Assembly (NCBI RefSeq): GCF_910592395.1
Contig: NC_088320.1
Location: forward strand, 13,822,501 to 13,886,500
Direction of reading: 5' to 3'
Source: Lineus longissimus
Taxonomy: Eukaryota; Nemertea; Pilidiophora; Heteronemertea; Lineidae
DNA length: 64,000 nucleotides
Shown one piece after another: positions 43,377 to 54,020 of this stretch. Every line of letters starts with the position of its first letter. The first letter of the stretch is position 1. A program made the position numbers and the translations under genes. A model generated the notes under the pieces. That model ran no database searches and was not told the DNA's origin. It saw only the letters and a program-made list of their open reading frames with translations.

Positions 43377-43609
43377 AGGTTCGAAATCTTTATTAGACAT
43401 GCGATACAAAAACGTTAGAATGACACGATACCGTATCTTAGATTTCGAGTTTGGCATTCCTTATCCGAACAGTGATACACAGTTTATTTTTTGGTATTCT
43501 CTTCCGGCATCCAAAGTAACATGTGCGAGTTTCTTCATTAATCCTATCTGTTATTGTTAATTTCTCATCCCGGGTATCTCATAAGGATTCCCAAAATAAA
43601 TGATCATCG

Positions 43610-43790
43610 TACATTTTACTAGTGTATCCACGTTATCAGGAATTTCCAATAACTTCGGGTCGATCAGCGGTTTATCAAAGCGGTCAGCGCTTCTTAGTCG
43701 CAATTTACCATAGCCTTTTGGTCGCATTACCCCCGGAACGAATGAAACGCCATGTCGGTTCTTTCTTGCGTCCATGAAGTCACATAAAAG
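43610..43790 (-). CDS. GMC oxidoreductase internal exon (RPKGYGKLRLRSAD)
   Basis: A branch-site-like TACTAAC precedes an AAG acceptor right of 43790, read in phase 0. It encodes HGVSFVPGVMRPKGYGKLRL, RSADRFDKPLIDPKLLEIPD and NVDTL. The left end is uncertain, with GTAAAA or GTACGA as possible donors. The roughly 150 residues expected between VTK and this exon are absent from the 575-base gap to 44366. Confidence 0.7.
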
Positions 43791-43854
43791 CTTAGTCAAA
43801 TTTACAGCAGGTTAGTAAGAGATACTCAGAACATGATAACAGAGCAAACTGCAC

Positions 43855-43982
43855 GAGTGGATGATCCGTGTATTCAGATTGCACGAGATGATTTCTACGG
43901 CCTGAACGCTTGAGACCACAGGTCTCGAGAGCTTTCAGGTTGTAGAAAATCATCGAGGACGAGAATCAGACACGAGTGCAGT
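43855..43982. repeat. Hairpin repeat inside the GMC locus
   Basis: GATGATTTCTACGGCCTGAA on the left pairs with TTCAGGTTGTAGAAAATCAT on the right around GAGACCACAGGTCTC, with outer ACTCGTG-type arms. It lies where GMC core exons are missing. Confidence 0.65.
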
Positions 43983-44365
43983 TCTTTATTTATCATACAC
44001 ATTGTACCACAAATATTCCATGAAATACCAAGAAAAAGAAGATAAGGATGCACATTTTGTCATTTTTGACCCGAAACTAGCAAGTTGACGACTGCTGTGT
44101 GCGACCTCATGACATCGGTGTGACCTAGCGACGTGACTGAATTCCAATATAATAATGTAAAAAAAGGACAACAAGGAAATGACTCAAAATGTAAAAGGCC
44201 TTTCAACAATGTTTTGTTTTTCACCAAAGTAGTTGGCCGAAAATGACCCGTTTGTATATGTACTTTAATTAATTAGTGCAGCACTGCGCACTTACCGTAA
44301 GACCAAGTCTAAGACGTTGACCAAACATTACTAATCGAACGCTCTTGGGCATCCTTTACACGTAC

Positions 44366-44487
44366 CTTTGTGACATGGGCTCTGGTAATCACATCAATGT
44401 TTCCCCTCTCGAGAGCAGGTTTCAGGTGACCAGAAACACGACTCCATCGCGCCCCTTTCCAAATAAGAACCTGGATGTAACCATAAC
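44366..44487 (-). CDS. GMC oxidoreductase internal exon
   Basis: The acceptor is TGTTACAG right of 44487 and the donor is GTACGT. Phase 1 in, phase 0 out. It encodes SYGYIQVLIWKGARWSRVSG and LKPALERGNIDVITRAHVTK, the segment in which GMC proteins read GxRxSxxxxYLxPAxxRxNLxVxTxAxVTK. Confidence 0.8.
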
Positions 44488-44717
44488 CTGTAACAAGCAG
44501 AGTGATTTTGTGTATCTGACAAGGATGTATTAAATCATTTGACCATTTGAGGGCGAAGATTAACGAAAACATTTATATACCTAAGAGTAAAAACACAATT
44601 TTCAAAATCGTCAAAACATTCAGAAGTATAGTGTGCTTATGAAACAGGAGAAGAATAAACCAATTGAAATAATAAGCCGCCCATTCCTGTGAAGATTATC
44701 CCGACCATTAACCATAC

Positions 44718-44846
44718 TTAATTGGCTTTCTCCGTTCATGTCTCTGACACTGTATCCCAGGTCTCTCATGCCATTAGCCAAAACCTCCGTATTCGGGGTT
44801 TTCTCTGCTTCAGTAACATATAAGGGGCCATTAGTTCCGTAGTAGT
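44718..44846 (-). CDS. GMC oxidoreductase internal exon (YYGTNGPLYV)
   Basis: The acceptor is TACGACAG right of 44846 and the donor is GTATGG (CCATAC at 44712-44717). Phase 1-1, 129 nt. It encodes YYGTNGPLYVTEAEKTPNTE and GYSVRDMNGESQL, a well-conserved GMC region (consensus YHGTGGPL...DVNGE). It joins in frame to the exon at 44487. Confidence 0.8.
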
Positions 44847-45218
44847 CTGTCGTAAATAGAATGATTACCCGCCATACGCTGCATTGGTCTTCGTCATCGT
44901 ATTCTCAAAGTTTGTTGATAGCTCTCAGATATCCTAGTCATTGCAATACACAAATGATGCAATGCTAGCATGAATAAATAACCAGGCCATATATCAAGGT
45001 TTGAAAACATGCTTGATACTCATGAAATATGTTGAGGGTTAAAAAAACAAGATCCCAGACATTAAAAAAATTCTAATAATAAAGTCATTATTTAGTTATT
45101 TCAATTTTCAATTTTAAACTATTTGAATTTCCCACCACACACAACTTTAGGTTAGTTCCACATGTGGCCGCTAGGGATTTTTTGATGACGTAGATCAGGC
45201 CAGTCAGAACAAAGCAAG

Positions 45219-45371
45219 ATGGCTTCCGCATACAGTTCAGAGAGTGAGAGCAGTGAATTTGAGGATGTTTTGGTCGATACAGAAGGATATTTAAACGTTG
45301 AGCCGTACATGTTCGCGCCATTAATATCACTAGATCATAATGAGAGTGATCATTCGGACGAAAGTGATTAG
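45219..45371 (+). CDS. Short acidic ORF, possible transposon-derived (P2X7-like/ISL2EU-type N-terminus)
   Basis: ATG after an ATGGCTTCCGC context; 50 codons rich in Ser, Glu and Asp: MASAYSSESESSEFEDVLVD, then GYLNVEPYMFAPL and HSDESD. The (E/Q)PYMFEP motif after an acidic start is, from memory, common at the N-terminus of P2X7-like proteins carried by ISL2EU/Harbinger-like transposons. No continuation found, so it may be a first exon or a relic. Confidence 0.4.
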   Translation: MASAYSSESESSEFEDVLVDTEGYLNVEPYMFAPLISLDHNESDHSDESD

Positions 45372-46005
45372 AATTTGTGGTTAATCAATTTGCATGGCAG
45401 ACCTGCCGATATAGCAAAGAAGACTTTGATAGACGGTTGCAGATGCATAACATGTATGATTTTTGAACAGACTAATGTTGCACAATATTTTTCGCCTCGT
45501 CTGTGTTGTATCACCAGTTATGTCATGACGCTGAACTACTATTGAAAAGTGACGGTATTATGCAAAATCATCTTGACGTGACGATATAATGCCGTGCAAC
45601 GTTAGATAGGCCTAGATGTCAGATGACAATAATCTGTCATTGACAGTGGCTGTCACTGACACTGACCTGTGTCGCTGTCACCTTGCTATGGCTGGAACAC
45701 AAGAAGACACTATGCGGTATCACAGGCCCCAATAGGGCCTACACATTATGTATAACAACCGACCTCAGCAGCCTCGGGCATTAAATGCAATTGACATGGT
45801 TGTGTAGCCACTGTACAGTGGATGACATGTGCCATTTGGGTAGTATGAGTGTTGTGTGCATCAGCAGTGTATAAATCATGAAATAGTGTTCAACTCACTT
45901 CTTGATGTTTACGTTTTTTGGCTAACGAACGTTCCTTTGGAGGCTGTCGCATGTAGTGGTGTTGGACAAATCGAATACAGATGGAACAGCTGTTTTTAAC
46001 AAGTG

Positions 46006-46251
46006 TCATTTAATATTCAGTTGGATGCAGATATCCGGCTTCATGTGATAATCCGTATCGATAAAGTGATCACTGCAAAGTTTGGCCGAAGGCCCATGCT
46101 TCCAACACTCCAAACGTTTGCACTTCCGAATCCACAGCTTCCTCCTCTCTCGTTCAACTGGATTTGGAAATTCATGAAAATGGGTCCCATCCGTCATTCG
46201 ATTGTTCTTTGTGCTATCCTTGACACAATTCGGAGCCACACAATACACCAT
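46006..46251 (-). CDS. THAP zinc-finger ORF, probably transposon remnant
   Basis: 81 codons from ATG: MVYCVAPNCVKDSTKN, FHEFPNPVERERRKLWIRKC and LCSDHFIDTDYH. C-x4-C near the start, the invariant Pro in FHEFP, a Trp, and C-x2-H in CSDHF fit the C2CH THAP DNA-binding domain. It is about the N-terminal 80 residues only. THAP domains occur in host regulators and in transposases. Nearby remnants favour a transposon origin. Confidence 0.75.
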   Translation of the reverse strand: MVYCVAPNCVKDSTKNNRMTDGTHFHEFPNPVERERRKLWIRKCKRLECWKHGPSAKLCSDHFIDTDYHMKPDICIQLNIK

Positions 46252-47360
46252 AGTGAATGAAACACATCACTTCCAGGTGTGCATAATTAATTAAGGCCCT
46301 CCTGCTTTTATGATTGCATGACATGTACAGATAACCTGATCTACATCACAACTTTTGCTGAACCCGCCGCCTGGCTCTAACAAGCAAATTGCTAGCCTGA
46401 TTAGGTAATCAAGTTGTCAAACACATAATTGGCTATATCTTTAAAATGGATGGAGCTAATTGCATTTGGTTTTCTGTATTGTATAAAGTGTTAGGTACAC
46501 TTTTGAAATCGTCTTACAGCAGAAAATGGCAAAAAACCTTGAGTTATGGCCTTTAAGGTAGCAGGATGGGGGTGGGCGTTTGTGGTTGCTGAGTGTGAGG
46601 GGTATAGTGGTGTCTGTTGAGACTAGGAATAATGCCAGACTAGGCATATTGCCAGTCTCTCTTAAAGCACAGTCAACAAACATGTGGTTTCAGTATTAGG
46701 TATTTCATTGTAGCAATGCGAAAATTAAAGCAATTTTGGTTAGGTCCGTCATAACATAGATTAAGGTAGCAGGATGGGGTGATTACAGCGGCCGCCTCAG
46801 CGCCATTTCACGGGGCCTAATGGTATTAGGCTAATTAGCTTCGCGCGATATGCACGATTCTGGGAAAACTCAATGTGGAAGTATGCTCATTAGCATAATA
46901 TATTCTTAGCTCCAGCTCGAGGTAATCTTGCGCATTGTTTCTTCGGCCCAAATACATTGTGGTGGAACACGTCTAGGCCTAGTACAATGAACGTCTAGCT
47001 TGCGCCAGATTAATAAGTGAAGAAGGTCTGGCTGCGCGAGACTACTGTGATAAAATGACCATTGCTGAGACTCTGTGACGTAGGCAATACCTTTTACAAT
47101 TAAAAATACTCTTAAAAGACGATAAGGAATGATTATTTATTAACATTTCCTGAACTATATACCTTCTAATTATCACTTTACATAAATAGGTTGAGTGATG
47201 AAGTCTTACTTAGTTCCTAGCTCAGTGTATTACGCATACCTGATCATCCCGGGATTCGTGTTATTATAATAGGCTGTTCCTCTAGGTACCGTCACTCCTA
47301 CTGTATAAACCGTAATATGGACGCAGAAAAATTGCTAGGCCTACTTGCCGCGACAAATTA
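46252..47360. other. No gene seen
   Basis: A short GGTAGCAGGATGGGG motif occurs twice (46558 and 46767). No coding evidence. Confidence 0.4.
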
Positions 47361-48520
47361 TACAGGGTGTCCTAGAAAAAAGGTAATCCTGGTAAAAAGG
47401 GTTAATGTGATGAGATCATGCATTTTAACACTTTTGGCATTGCATCATAGTAAAGTGGAAACTATGATCTTTCCGTTGATACCATTGTGACGAGCACGAC
47501 TGAGCCTGAAAAAGACATGCAGATTTTTCCTTGTTCCAAGTTGGACAATTCCATAAGTTTGTGTCAAACATCATTGACATGGTTTAGGGTCTCATTGTTA
47601 TGTCATTACTGGGAGGGGTAGGTATTGGTCTATTCCAAGTATAATGGAAGTGCTCAAGGCAGTGCGTGTGACAGAGTTTGGAAATATGGTTCAGCTCAGC
47701 ACAGAGCGGAGTTTTCGTTGTGAAAAGATTTCAGAAAACGAAGAGTTTACAAGGTACGCAAGATGCTTTCAGGGATACTTTTCAAGATCTGGATATTCCT
47801 TCCAAGAAGATCATTTGGGCCAATGACAGGTAATACGAACAACATGGTACAAGTCTAAACAGGAAATAGGGCCATTCTGGGAGTCCCAGGACAGTGCGAA
47901 CTGATCAAAACATCGAAGCAGTCCGTCGGCAACTCGACACTCCTCGAAACTTAAGTGCAAGAAGGAATGGATTAGGATTATCACATTCTTCGTTGGCTCC
48001 TCGTTTGGTTGATCTTCATCAGCATCCATACAATGTGCATCTTCGCCATCAGTTACTACCTGGAGATTTTGCTCGAAGAGAGGCCTTTTCCCGCTGGTTA
48101 TTGAACAGATGCGAAGCTAATCAGCGATTTCTCGAGAATCTTACGATCGGTGATGATGCGGGCTTTGGGGTGAATGGGAAGGTGAATGAATACGCACAAC
48201 GTGGTTCAGTATCCATCAAGAGGGAACCCTCCTGTCCTCAATTTGTAAAGGAACATGGATCGAAACAAAGTTACTGTCTGGATTGGATTGGTTGGAAATG
48301 GAGTGGTCATTGAACCTTTCTTCTTTAACCACAATGTCAATGGACACGTCTACCCTAAAATGATTGAAGATGATGTCGTCTCTTGCCTCGAACAGCACTT
48401 TGAACGGCAGGTGCAGGGTACTTTCAGGCGGCTTTGGTGGACATAGGATGGTGTGTCAGCAGATCGTCTTCGCGCAGTTCAGGATACATTGGCAGCCTTA
48501 TTCCGTGTTGGGGTGAGTGA
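47361..48520 (+). pseudogene. Mariner-like DDE transposase relic
   Basis: A TA followed by CAGGGTGTCCTAGAAAAAAG at 47361 looks like a left terminus. The broken frames then give VRTDQNIEAVRRQLDTPRNL, DFARREAFSRWLLNRCEANQ, FLENLTIGDDAGFGVNGKVN, VWIGLVGNGVVIEPFFFNHN and LRAVQDTLAALF, in the order expected for a Tc1/mariner-type transposase found in many invertebrates. Several stops and shifts, e.g. TAG after RRLWWT. No matching right terminus found. Confidence 0.75.
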
Positions 48521-49748
48521 CGACTGAGCAGAATCTGGGTCACGTCGTCATAGTTACATTATGAGCTAAAAATAGCCGGAGGAAGAGGAGAAAAAAATTA
48601 TGGCGGACTTTCATGGGACTAGCGTTTGCTCCTTCAATTAGTGATTTTTTAGACCTTTATTCGATTCGGTTCACGGATTTGTGATATTCTTCAGGAGGAT
48701 TAACCCCTAGAGAAACCGCATTGTGTTATTTTAGAAGTCATCTTCATGTGTTTTCTTAGTGATCGCCGTTTATAATCAGTATCATTTCGAGTTTTCGCGG
48801 GACCGCGGCCTTCCTACGTTCGTGATGCGCTGTATTGAACCTTGACCTTTTCGCGGGCCGATGCACGTGTTGATTTATTTATTTTCGAGCTAGCTCGGCG
48901 CGTCTCCGGCTTTTTACATTTACGTCCGTTTATGTATAAACTTTGTCTTATATCGTGTTTGTCGTTGATCATTAGAAGTTGTCTTTGAGTAACCGCATCG
49001 TTCGCGGTTCCGTGATTAAATTAGTTCGCTTTGTACATTTATTAACTTACGGAACGCTACCGCCGCCATAATCGTTACGTTCGCGTAGTGCTCGTTCTTC
49101 GTTGAATTCGTGATTCTATCAATTCGTGGATTGGAACTTGTGTGTATATATAAATATAAAACGTATGTGGACAACAGCAGGATGAATGGTGGCAGATTCG
49201 AGCCAGCCACTCCACATGCGGCTGGATAGACACTGGAATAGTCGACTAAAGTATAGAAGACAACAAGGGTGAGTCTTGGAACTTTATTATGTTTGTTATT
49301 TTCAGCATTTGATTCTGTTCCTCTAACTGAAAGGTCATAGTTGTCTCTAGCTGTCTGTTATGGAAACACTGAAATATGTCAAATGTATTGTCCTCAGAGT
49401 CAGCAAATTTCAACCCGATCAGATACAGCAACAGCAAAAGAACAGCTTGGCCTACTTATTTGTGTGTGTGGTTGCATTTACATGATGATTCGAAGATTGT
49501 TGAACAAATCTCAAATAAATTACCGACAATGACTTACACGAGTCGACAGTATTGATTGACTGTGTCAATGCGGTGATATGTTTTAAGCATTATTGAATAC
49601 GTAAATATGAGACTCAATTGGGTTAAAAGTTACAATCCCCGATCGGAAATGACGTAGTTTGATCGCATTCAACTATAAATCCATTGAACAGTGGTGCTTC
49701 GTTAGTCAACCGGTGACCTTTTTTTGGGATGTGATGGGGATTGTAAAC
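48521..49748. other. CpG-richer segment plus a CCGG-element fragment, no gene recognised
   Basis: 48600-49260 has many CG dinucleotides and no long open frame. It could be the terminal repeat of an unrecognised element. At 49340-49378 CTCTAGCTGTCTGTTATGG and AAACACTGAAATATG match the interior of the CCGG-flanked family in inverted orientation. Confidence 0.4.
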
Positions 49749-49856
49749 TCGTTCCATAAAACATGTCATCGTCACCGGCCTCCAGTACCAGGACGGTAGT
49801 GTTGGCTATTTCAGAAATACGGCTTGCCAAAACAGATCAAGAAGACCCAGAACCAA
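49749..49856 (-). pseudogene. GMC exon 2: FAD-binding motif interrupted by TGA
   Basis: The acceptor is CATTTAG just right of 49856, phase 1 in, matching exon 1. The translation is VGSGSS-stop-SVLASRISEI, then ANTTVLVLEAGDDD. The family consensus is VGAGSAGCVLASRLSE, so GGA became TGA at the third conserved glycine and the Cys became Ser. The left end (near a GTTTAC donor) is uncertain. Confidence 0.7.
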
Positions 49857-50436
49857 CTAAATGATCGGAGGAGACGTTTTAATAATGACAGCAACTGTTA
49901 ATGGGCGGCAATGTTTTAATACCTAACGTGTGTCGGCCCATACAGCGCTAAGCTTAAAACCCAAATCAGGCGAGCCACAAGGTTAGATGAAGGCATCCTT
50001 ATCTGGGAGCAAAAAGCCAAGAGCCAAGAGTAACGATAACCGTTTTGTTTACAGGACAGATAGGCAGAGTACCGGTAGTAATAGTATATCATTGCGCCAT
50101 CTCATTGCTTGAATTGACAGATTTCAACTAAGAATTTACAAATTCGCATGATACGACAGGAATGACAAACGCGTGTGATTGTATGCAGTGTATGCCCCCT
50201 TTCCCCTTTGAGCAAACAAACGTTTGTAAATCCCCCTTCACAGCATTGATTCGAATGGGATATACTGGTAATCAACACTTTCGGAAATCACCAGATAATC
50301 TTTTTAGGTTCACTAGTGTTTGCTGATTATCTCGTCAATTTCATTCATGAATAGACAATGACGATTCACTCTCCATTATACCCAACCCCACGTAAAGCTC
50401 TTTGTAAGCCGAAAAACCGCCAACATTTTTACTCAC

Positions 50437-50578
50437 CGACGATGTAGTTGTACTCTTCCAGTGCAACCTGGGTAGGCTTGACCCCAGTCACAGGTGGAAA
50501 TATGTACCAATAGAGGAGCCCCGAGAACACGTTCAGAACACTGAGGCTGAGGATGGCACGCCCTAATCCAATCGCCAT
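50437..50578 (-). CDS. GMC oxidoreductase exon 1 (start codon, membrane anchor)
   Basis: ATG at 50578 reading leftward, donor GTGAGT on the - strand (ACTCAC at 50431-50436). It encodes 47 codons with a hydrophobic stretch (ILSLSVLNVFSGLLYWYIF) followed by EEYNYIV, phase 1 out. EEYNYIVVGAGSAG is the classic junction of animal GMC proteins, so the next exon should begin with the rest of the FAD motif, as it does at 49856. Confidence 0.75.
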
Positions 50579-53500
50579 CCTTCTTGTGTAGACAGGATGG
50601 TTCCTGGTCCCTCTAAGTCCGCAGGGCTTTCAAGAGTTTTAAGGATTTTACTAGTTCTAGGCATAAACACTCTGATATGGGCTGGCATTGGTCACAGATC
50701 TAGACACTGTACTGCATGGCTCGTTCATATGTCATCAGAGCCACAAGCCTGGTAAATGTTGTACTATATGCACGGACCAATTTATTCAATACTCTGATAT
50801 AAAAGTAAAATGAGAGCTCAATCGTTTTAAAAGCTCTGTATCAAGAGCAGAGGGATTAAAATTATCATAAAAGTGGAAATACAGGAAGGTAAAGTCTGGG
50901 CGATTGCACAAAAGCTTTTTTCCTAACGTTGGCAATAGACTGTCGCCTGATTCACTCCAACTCACTCTAACTTACTCTTTTATTCATCTTGCTAAATCTG
51001 TCACTTGATTTGGCCAAAACAAAATGAAAATGACAGTCGTCTGATGCCAAATATTGTAACGGGCTAGGAGTGCAGGTATTATGCCTGGTTAAAATGTCCG
51101 TGTTAGACGTAACGCCACGCTAATTAAAAAGAGTGTTTCTTGTGCAAAACGGCCCTGGAGAAAATACGTACCGGTGCTTGATATATATCAGTGTTCACTC
51201 ATGAACAGGCAATGGCTGGGTTGATAACGAACTATGTTGGGTCATATTCACCAGTGAACTAGTGCTAATAACAAATTTGCTGATCATAAGTGACCAGTTA
51301 ATTTTCATATTGAGGACATACATGTCAAAGATAATGCATTTAGATAGCGATGACCGATATTTTTCCTGGTGATAGCAGAGCTATTTCATGATAGTCCAAA
51401 ATGTGTCGTTGAAGAGAAGAAAATATGAGCATTTGATTATTTCGGATGACATTATTTCAAACTGATATGTTTTCGTGCATTCCGAAAATACGTTATTCAA
51501 CTCATAGTTCGATTTGTTATCAGGAAACTAATCTAAGCATGCAGTTGCTAGGCCCGTATCGAGTAGGCCACCTTACGAATGGTAACAAACCTATAAAAGA
51601 GGCTTTTATTTTTACGGTTGTGAGAAATTAGCCTATCTGATGTTTTTGTCTTGAAACTGGAAGGACATCATCATCAGTCAGAGTGGGATATCATAGTAGA
51701 CCAGGGAACCTCTATTTATTATACTAAGGTTCCGTTGTTGGTTTATCAAGAAATGTTTGACAGTATACCTGACGTTTTGTGCAGTTTCCATGCATGGGAC
51801 GTACTCTCCAAAATTATGACTAGATCACTATATCTTATTCTGGGACCTGGTTTGGGGGTCACTAAATCATTTGGACAAACTTATAAGCCTGATGAGTGTG
51901 GGAACAAAAGTAGTATATACGTATAGTCTCCGAAACACAGCGACCACAGCAAAGCGAACAGAGTTACAAGTGCAAAGCATGACGCCGTTAGCAAGAGCTG
52001 GCATCATCGCTAGAAGGTCGGCAAAAAAACGTGTCGACAACGAGTATACTCCGGATGCAGTGGACCGGCCTCGTTCCTCACCCTAACCACTGCGACAAGT
52101 GGTCAGCTTTCGTGGAGGATATGGTGCCGATATTTTATCAACTGGCTGCCATTTGTAATAATTTTCGCTAAGCACCAACAAAGTTTGTCGTATTCCAAGT
52201 TAGCTTATAAAACCGGAGATTTTATCGCACAACGATTTTTATTCAAACGTAGGTCAACTATGTATACCATTAAACCACAACAGAAATAAAATGTACGAAT
52301 GAAGTGTGTGAATATCAGTTAAGCTTTTATATATGCCAAGGCGTTATACGTCGAGCATTATGATTCGGTGGCAGGAAATGCCCTTACAATTTTGTTACAA
52401 CAATGCCCATTGGCTAATCGTCCAGCCGCTAGTATTCCCGCTATTAATTGTGGCAGGAGACCAAATTAAGATGAAGCAAAGTTCGGCAAAAACATGTTGA
52501 CAATGAGGGGCCAAGAAGCCAAGAAGCTGATGAATGGATCAGCTGATGGAAGGCTTGATATTCATATGTTTATGCAAAATACGACTTCATAACTTGAACT
52601 TTTCATCGGTCCCATGGCAATCACGTGACCAGCTATCACTTGCCCATGAGCTTTTTTAACTTTAGCATGCCGCCATGAAACCCGCCTTGAAACACACTTG
52701 ATCCAGCCTCACCCCTTTAAATAGGTCAGTAGGTCATGAAAGAAGGTTTTTAAAAGTTAGTCTTTAAAAAATCATATTGAGTTTGCTAGTCAACACGACT
52801 ACTTTAAAGGCCTACGCCGTTCGCTAAATTTTTAAATTGTAGTTGAATTAAAAGATGTCAAATTGCGGAAATACAGGATTCTACTATGGCCATCAGATAT
52901 TCTATGACGGCACATTGTAGATCAACTGATGGGGATTCCATCAAAGATGACGGTGGGTCCCTTGTGAATCAATATAACCCGCAGAGTACAAACCCATTCG
53001 AGTAACTGTCTTCACGGAAATCTGTAAATGCTGGACAACTTGTGAATACAATACTCAATACTCAATGATCAGAATCCTGGTTTCTGTCGTCGATTCCTGA
53101 ACCATATTGGGTTAAACTTGGACAAGCACGGGAATAGTCCAAACACACTAACTAAGTAAGGTATTGACCTCGCAGAGTGCTATGAAAATAACCCAACCAG
53201 CCGTGCACACACTCCAATACAATTACACCCCATACACTAGCTCGTTGATATCAGATTATTAATCATATCAGACTAACGATCAATTGTATTGATCGTTGAA
53301 ACCGTCTCATCACGCTGCGCTGCAGTTTTAAAATGATTATTATGCGTTAGTAAGGACCAATTTGAAATCCATGGGCGTGGCTTATTCAAGAAGGAAGTCT
53401 TCGGAAAACATTGGCAATAAGCGGAAATGATCGGGTCGTGTTTTTAAAGACGGACTCCAGGTAAAGAGCCAGATGGGCCAGACAGATTTGTTAGATGCCT

Positions 53501-54020
53501 CCAGTATCTCACAGTAAATCGGCACCAGCCATTCTTGTACGAGAAATATATTCGTCATTCAGACAAACCGTAAAAGTTCCCAAAATGTGATAACTTAGCA
53601 GCTAGTGATCTAGAGACCACCAGTGAGACCTCCTGGCCCATCCCTATAGTCCGTTGCCTCGAGTCATTCTCGTAATAAAGTCCCTTAACTTTCCTCCAAG
53701 TAACCAGTACTTCTAAAGGAGAGAACATTCCACACCCATTTACATATAAACCAATGAAGAAAGTTCACAGCCCAGCGATCCGCAGGGCATCATGGCCGAA
53801 CTCATATCATTCATCGTAATGAATTTTTTTTCCCCAAAATAACAAGTAACTCTGAAGGAGTGATCATTCCTTTCACATCTAATTGACGCATACGCAACAC
53901 TGCTGGCTACCACGCAAAAGGGCCCAGGGAAAACCCAGCATCGTATTTCTTGAGCGTGGCTTTCAATGAGCTAAGATTCCTGGATCTTCACAATTTAAAA
54001 ATGAGATAGGTTTTCAATCA
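50579..54020. other. No gene seen
   Basis: Short unlinked open frames only, none with recognisable motifs. CGGCAAAAA-CGTGTCGACAACGAG at about 52020 recurs in diverged form at about 52480, a possible old repeat. Confidence 0.4.
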
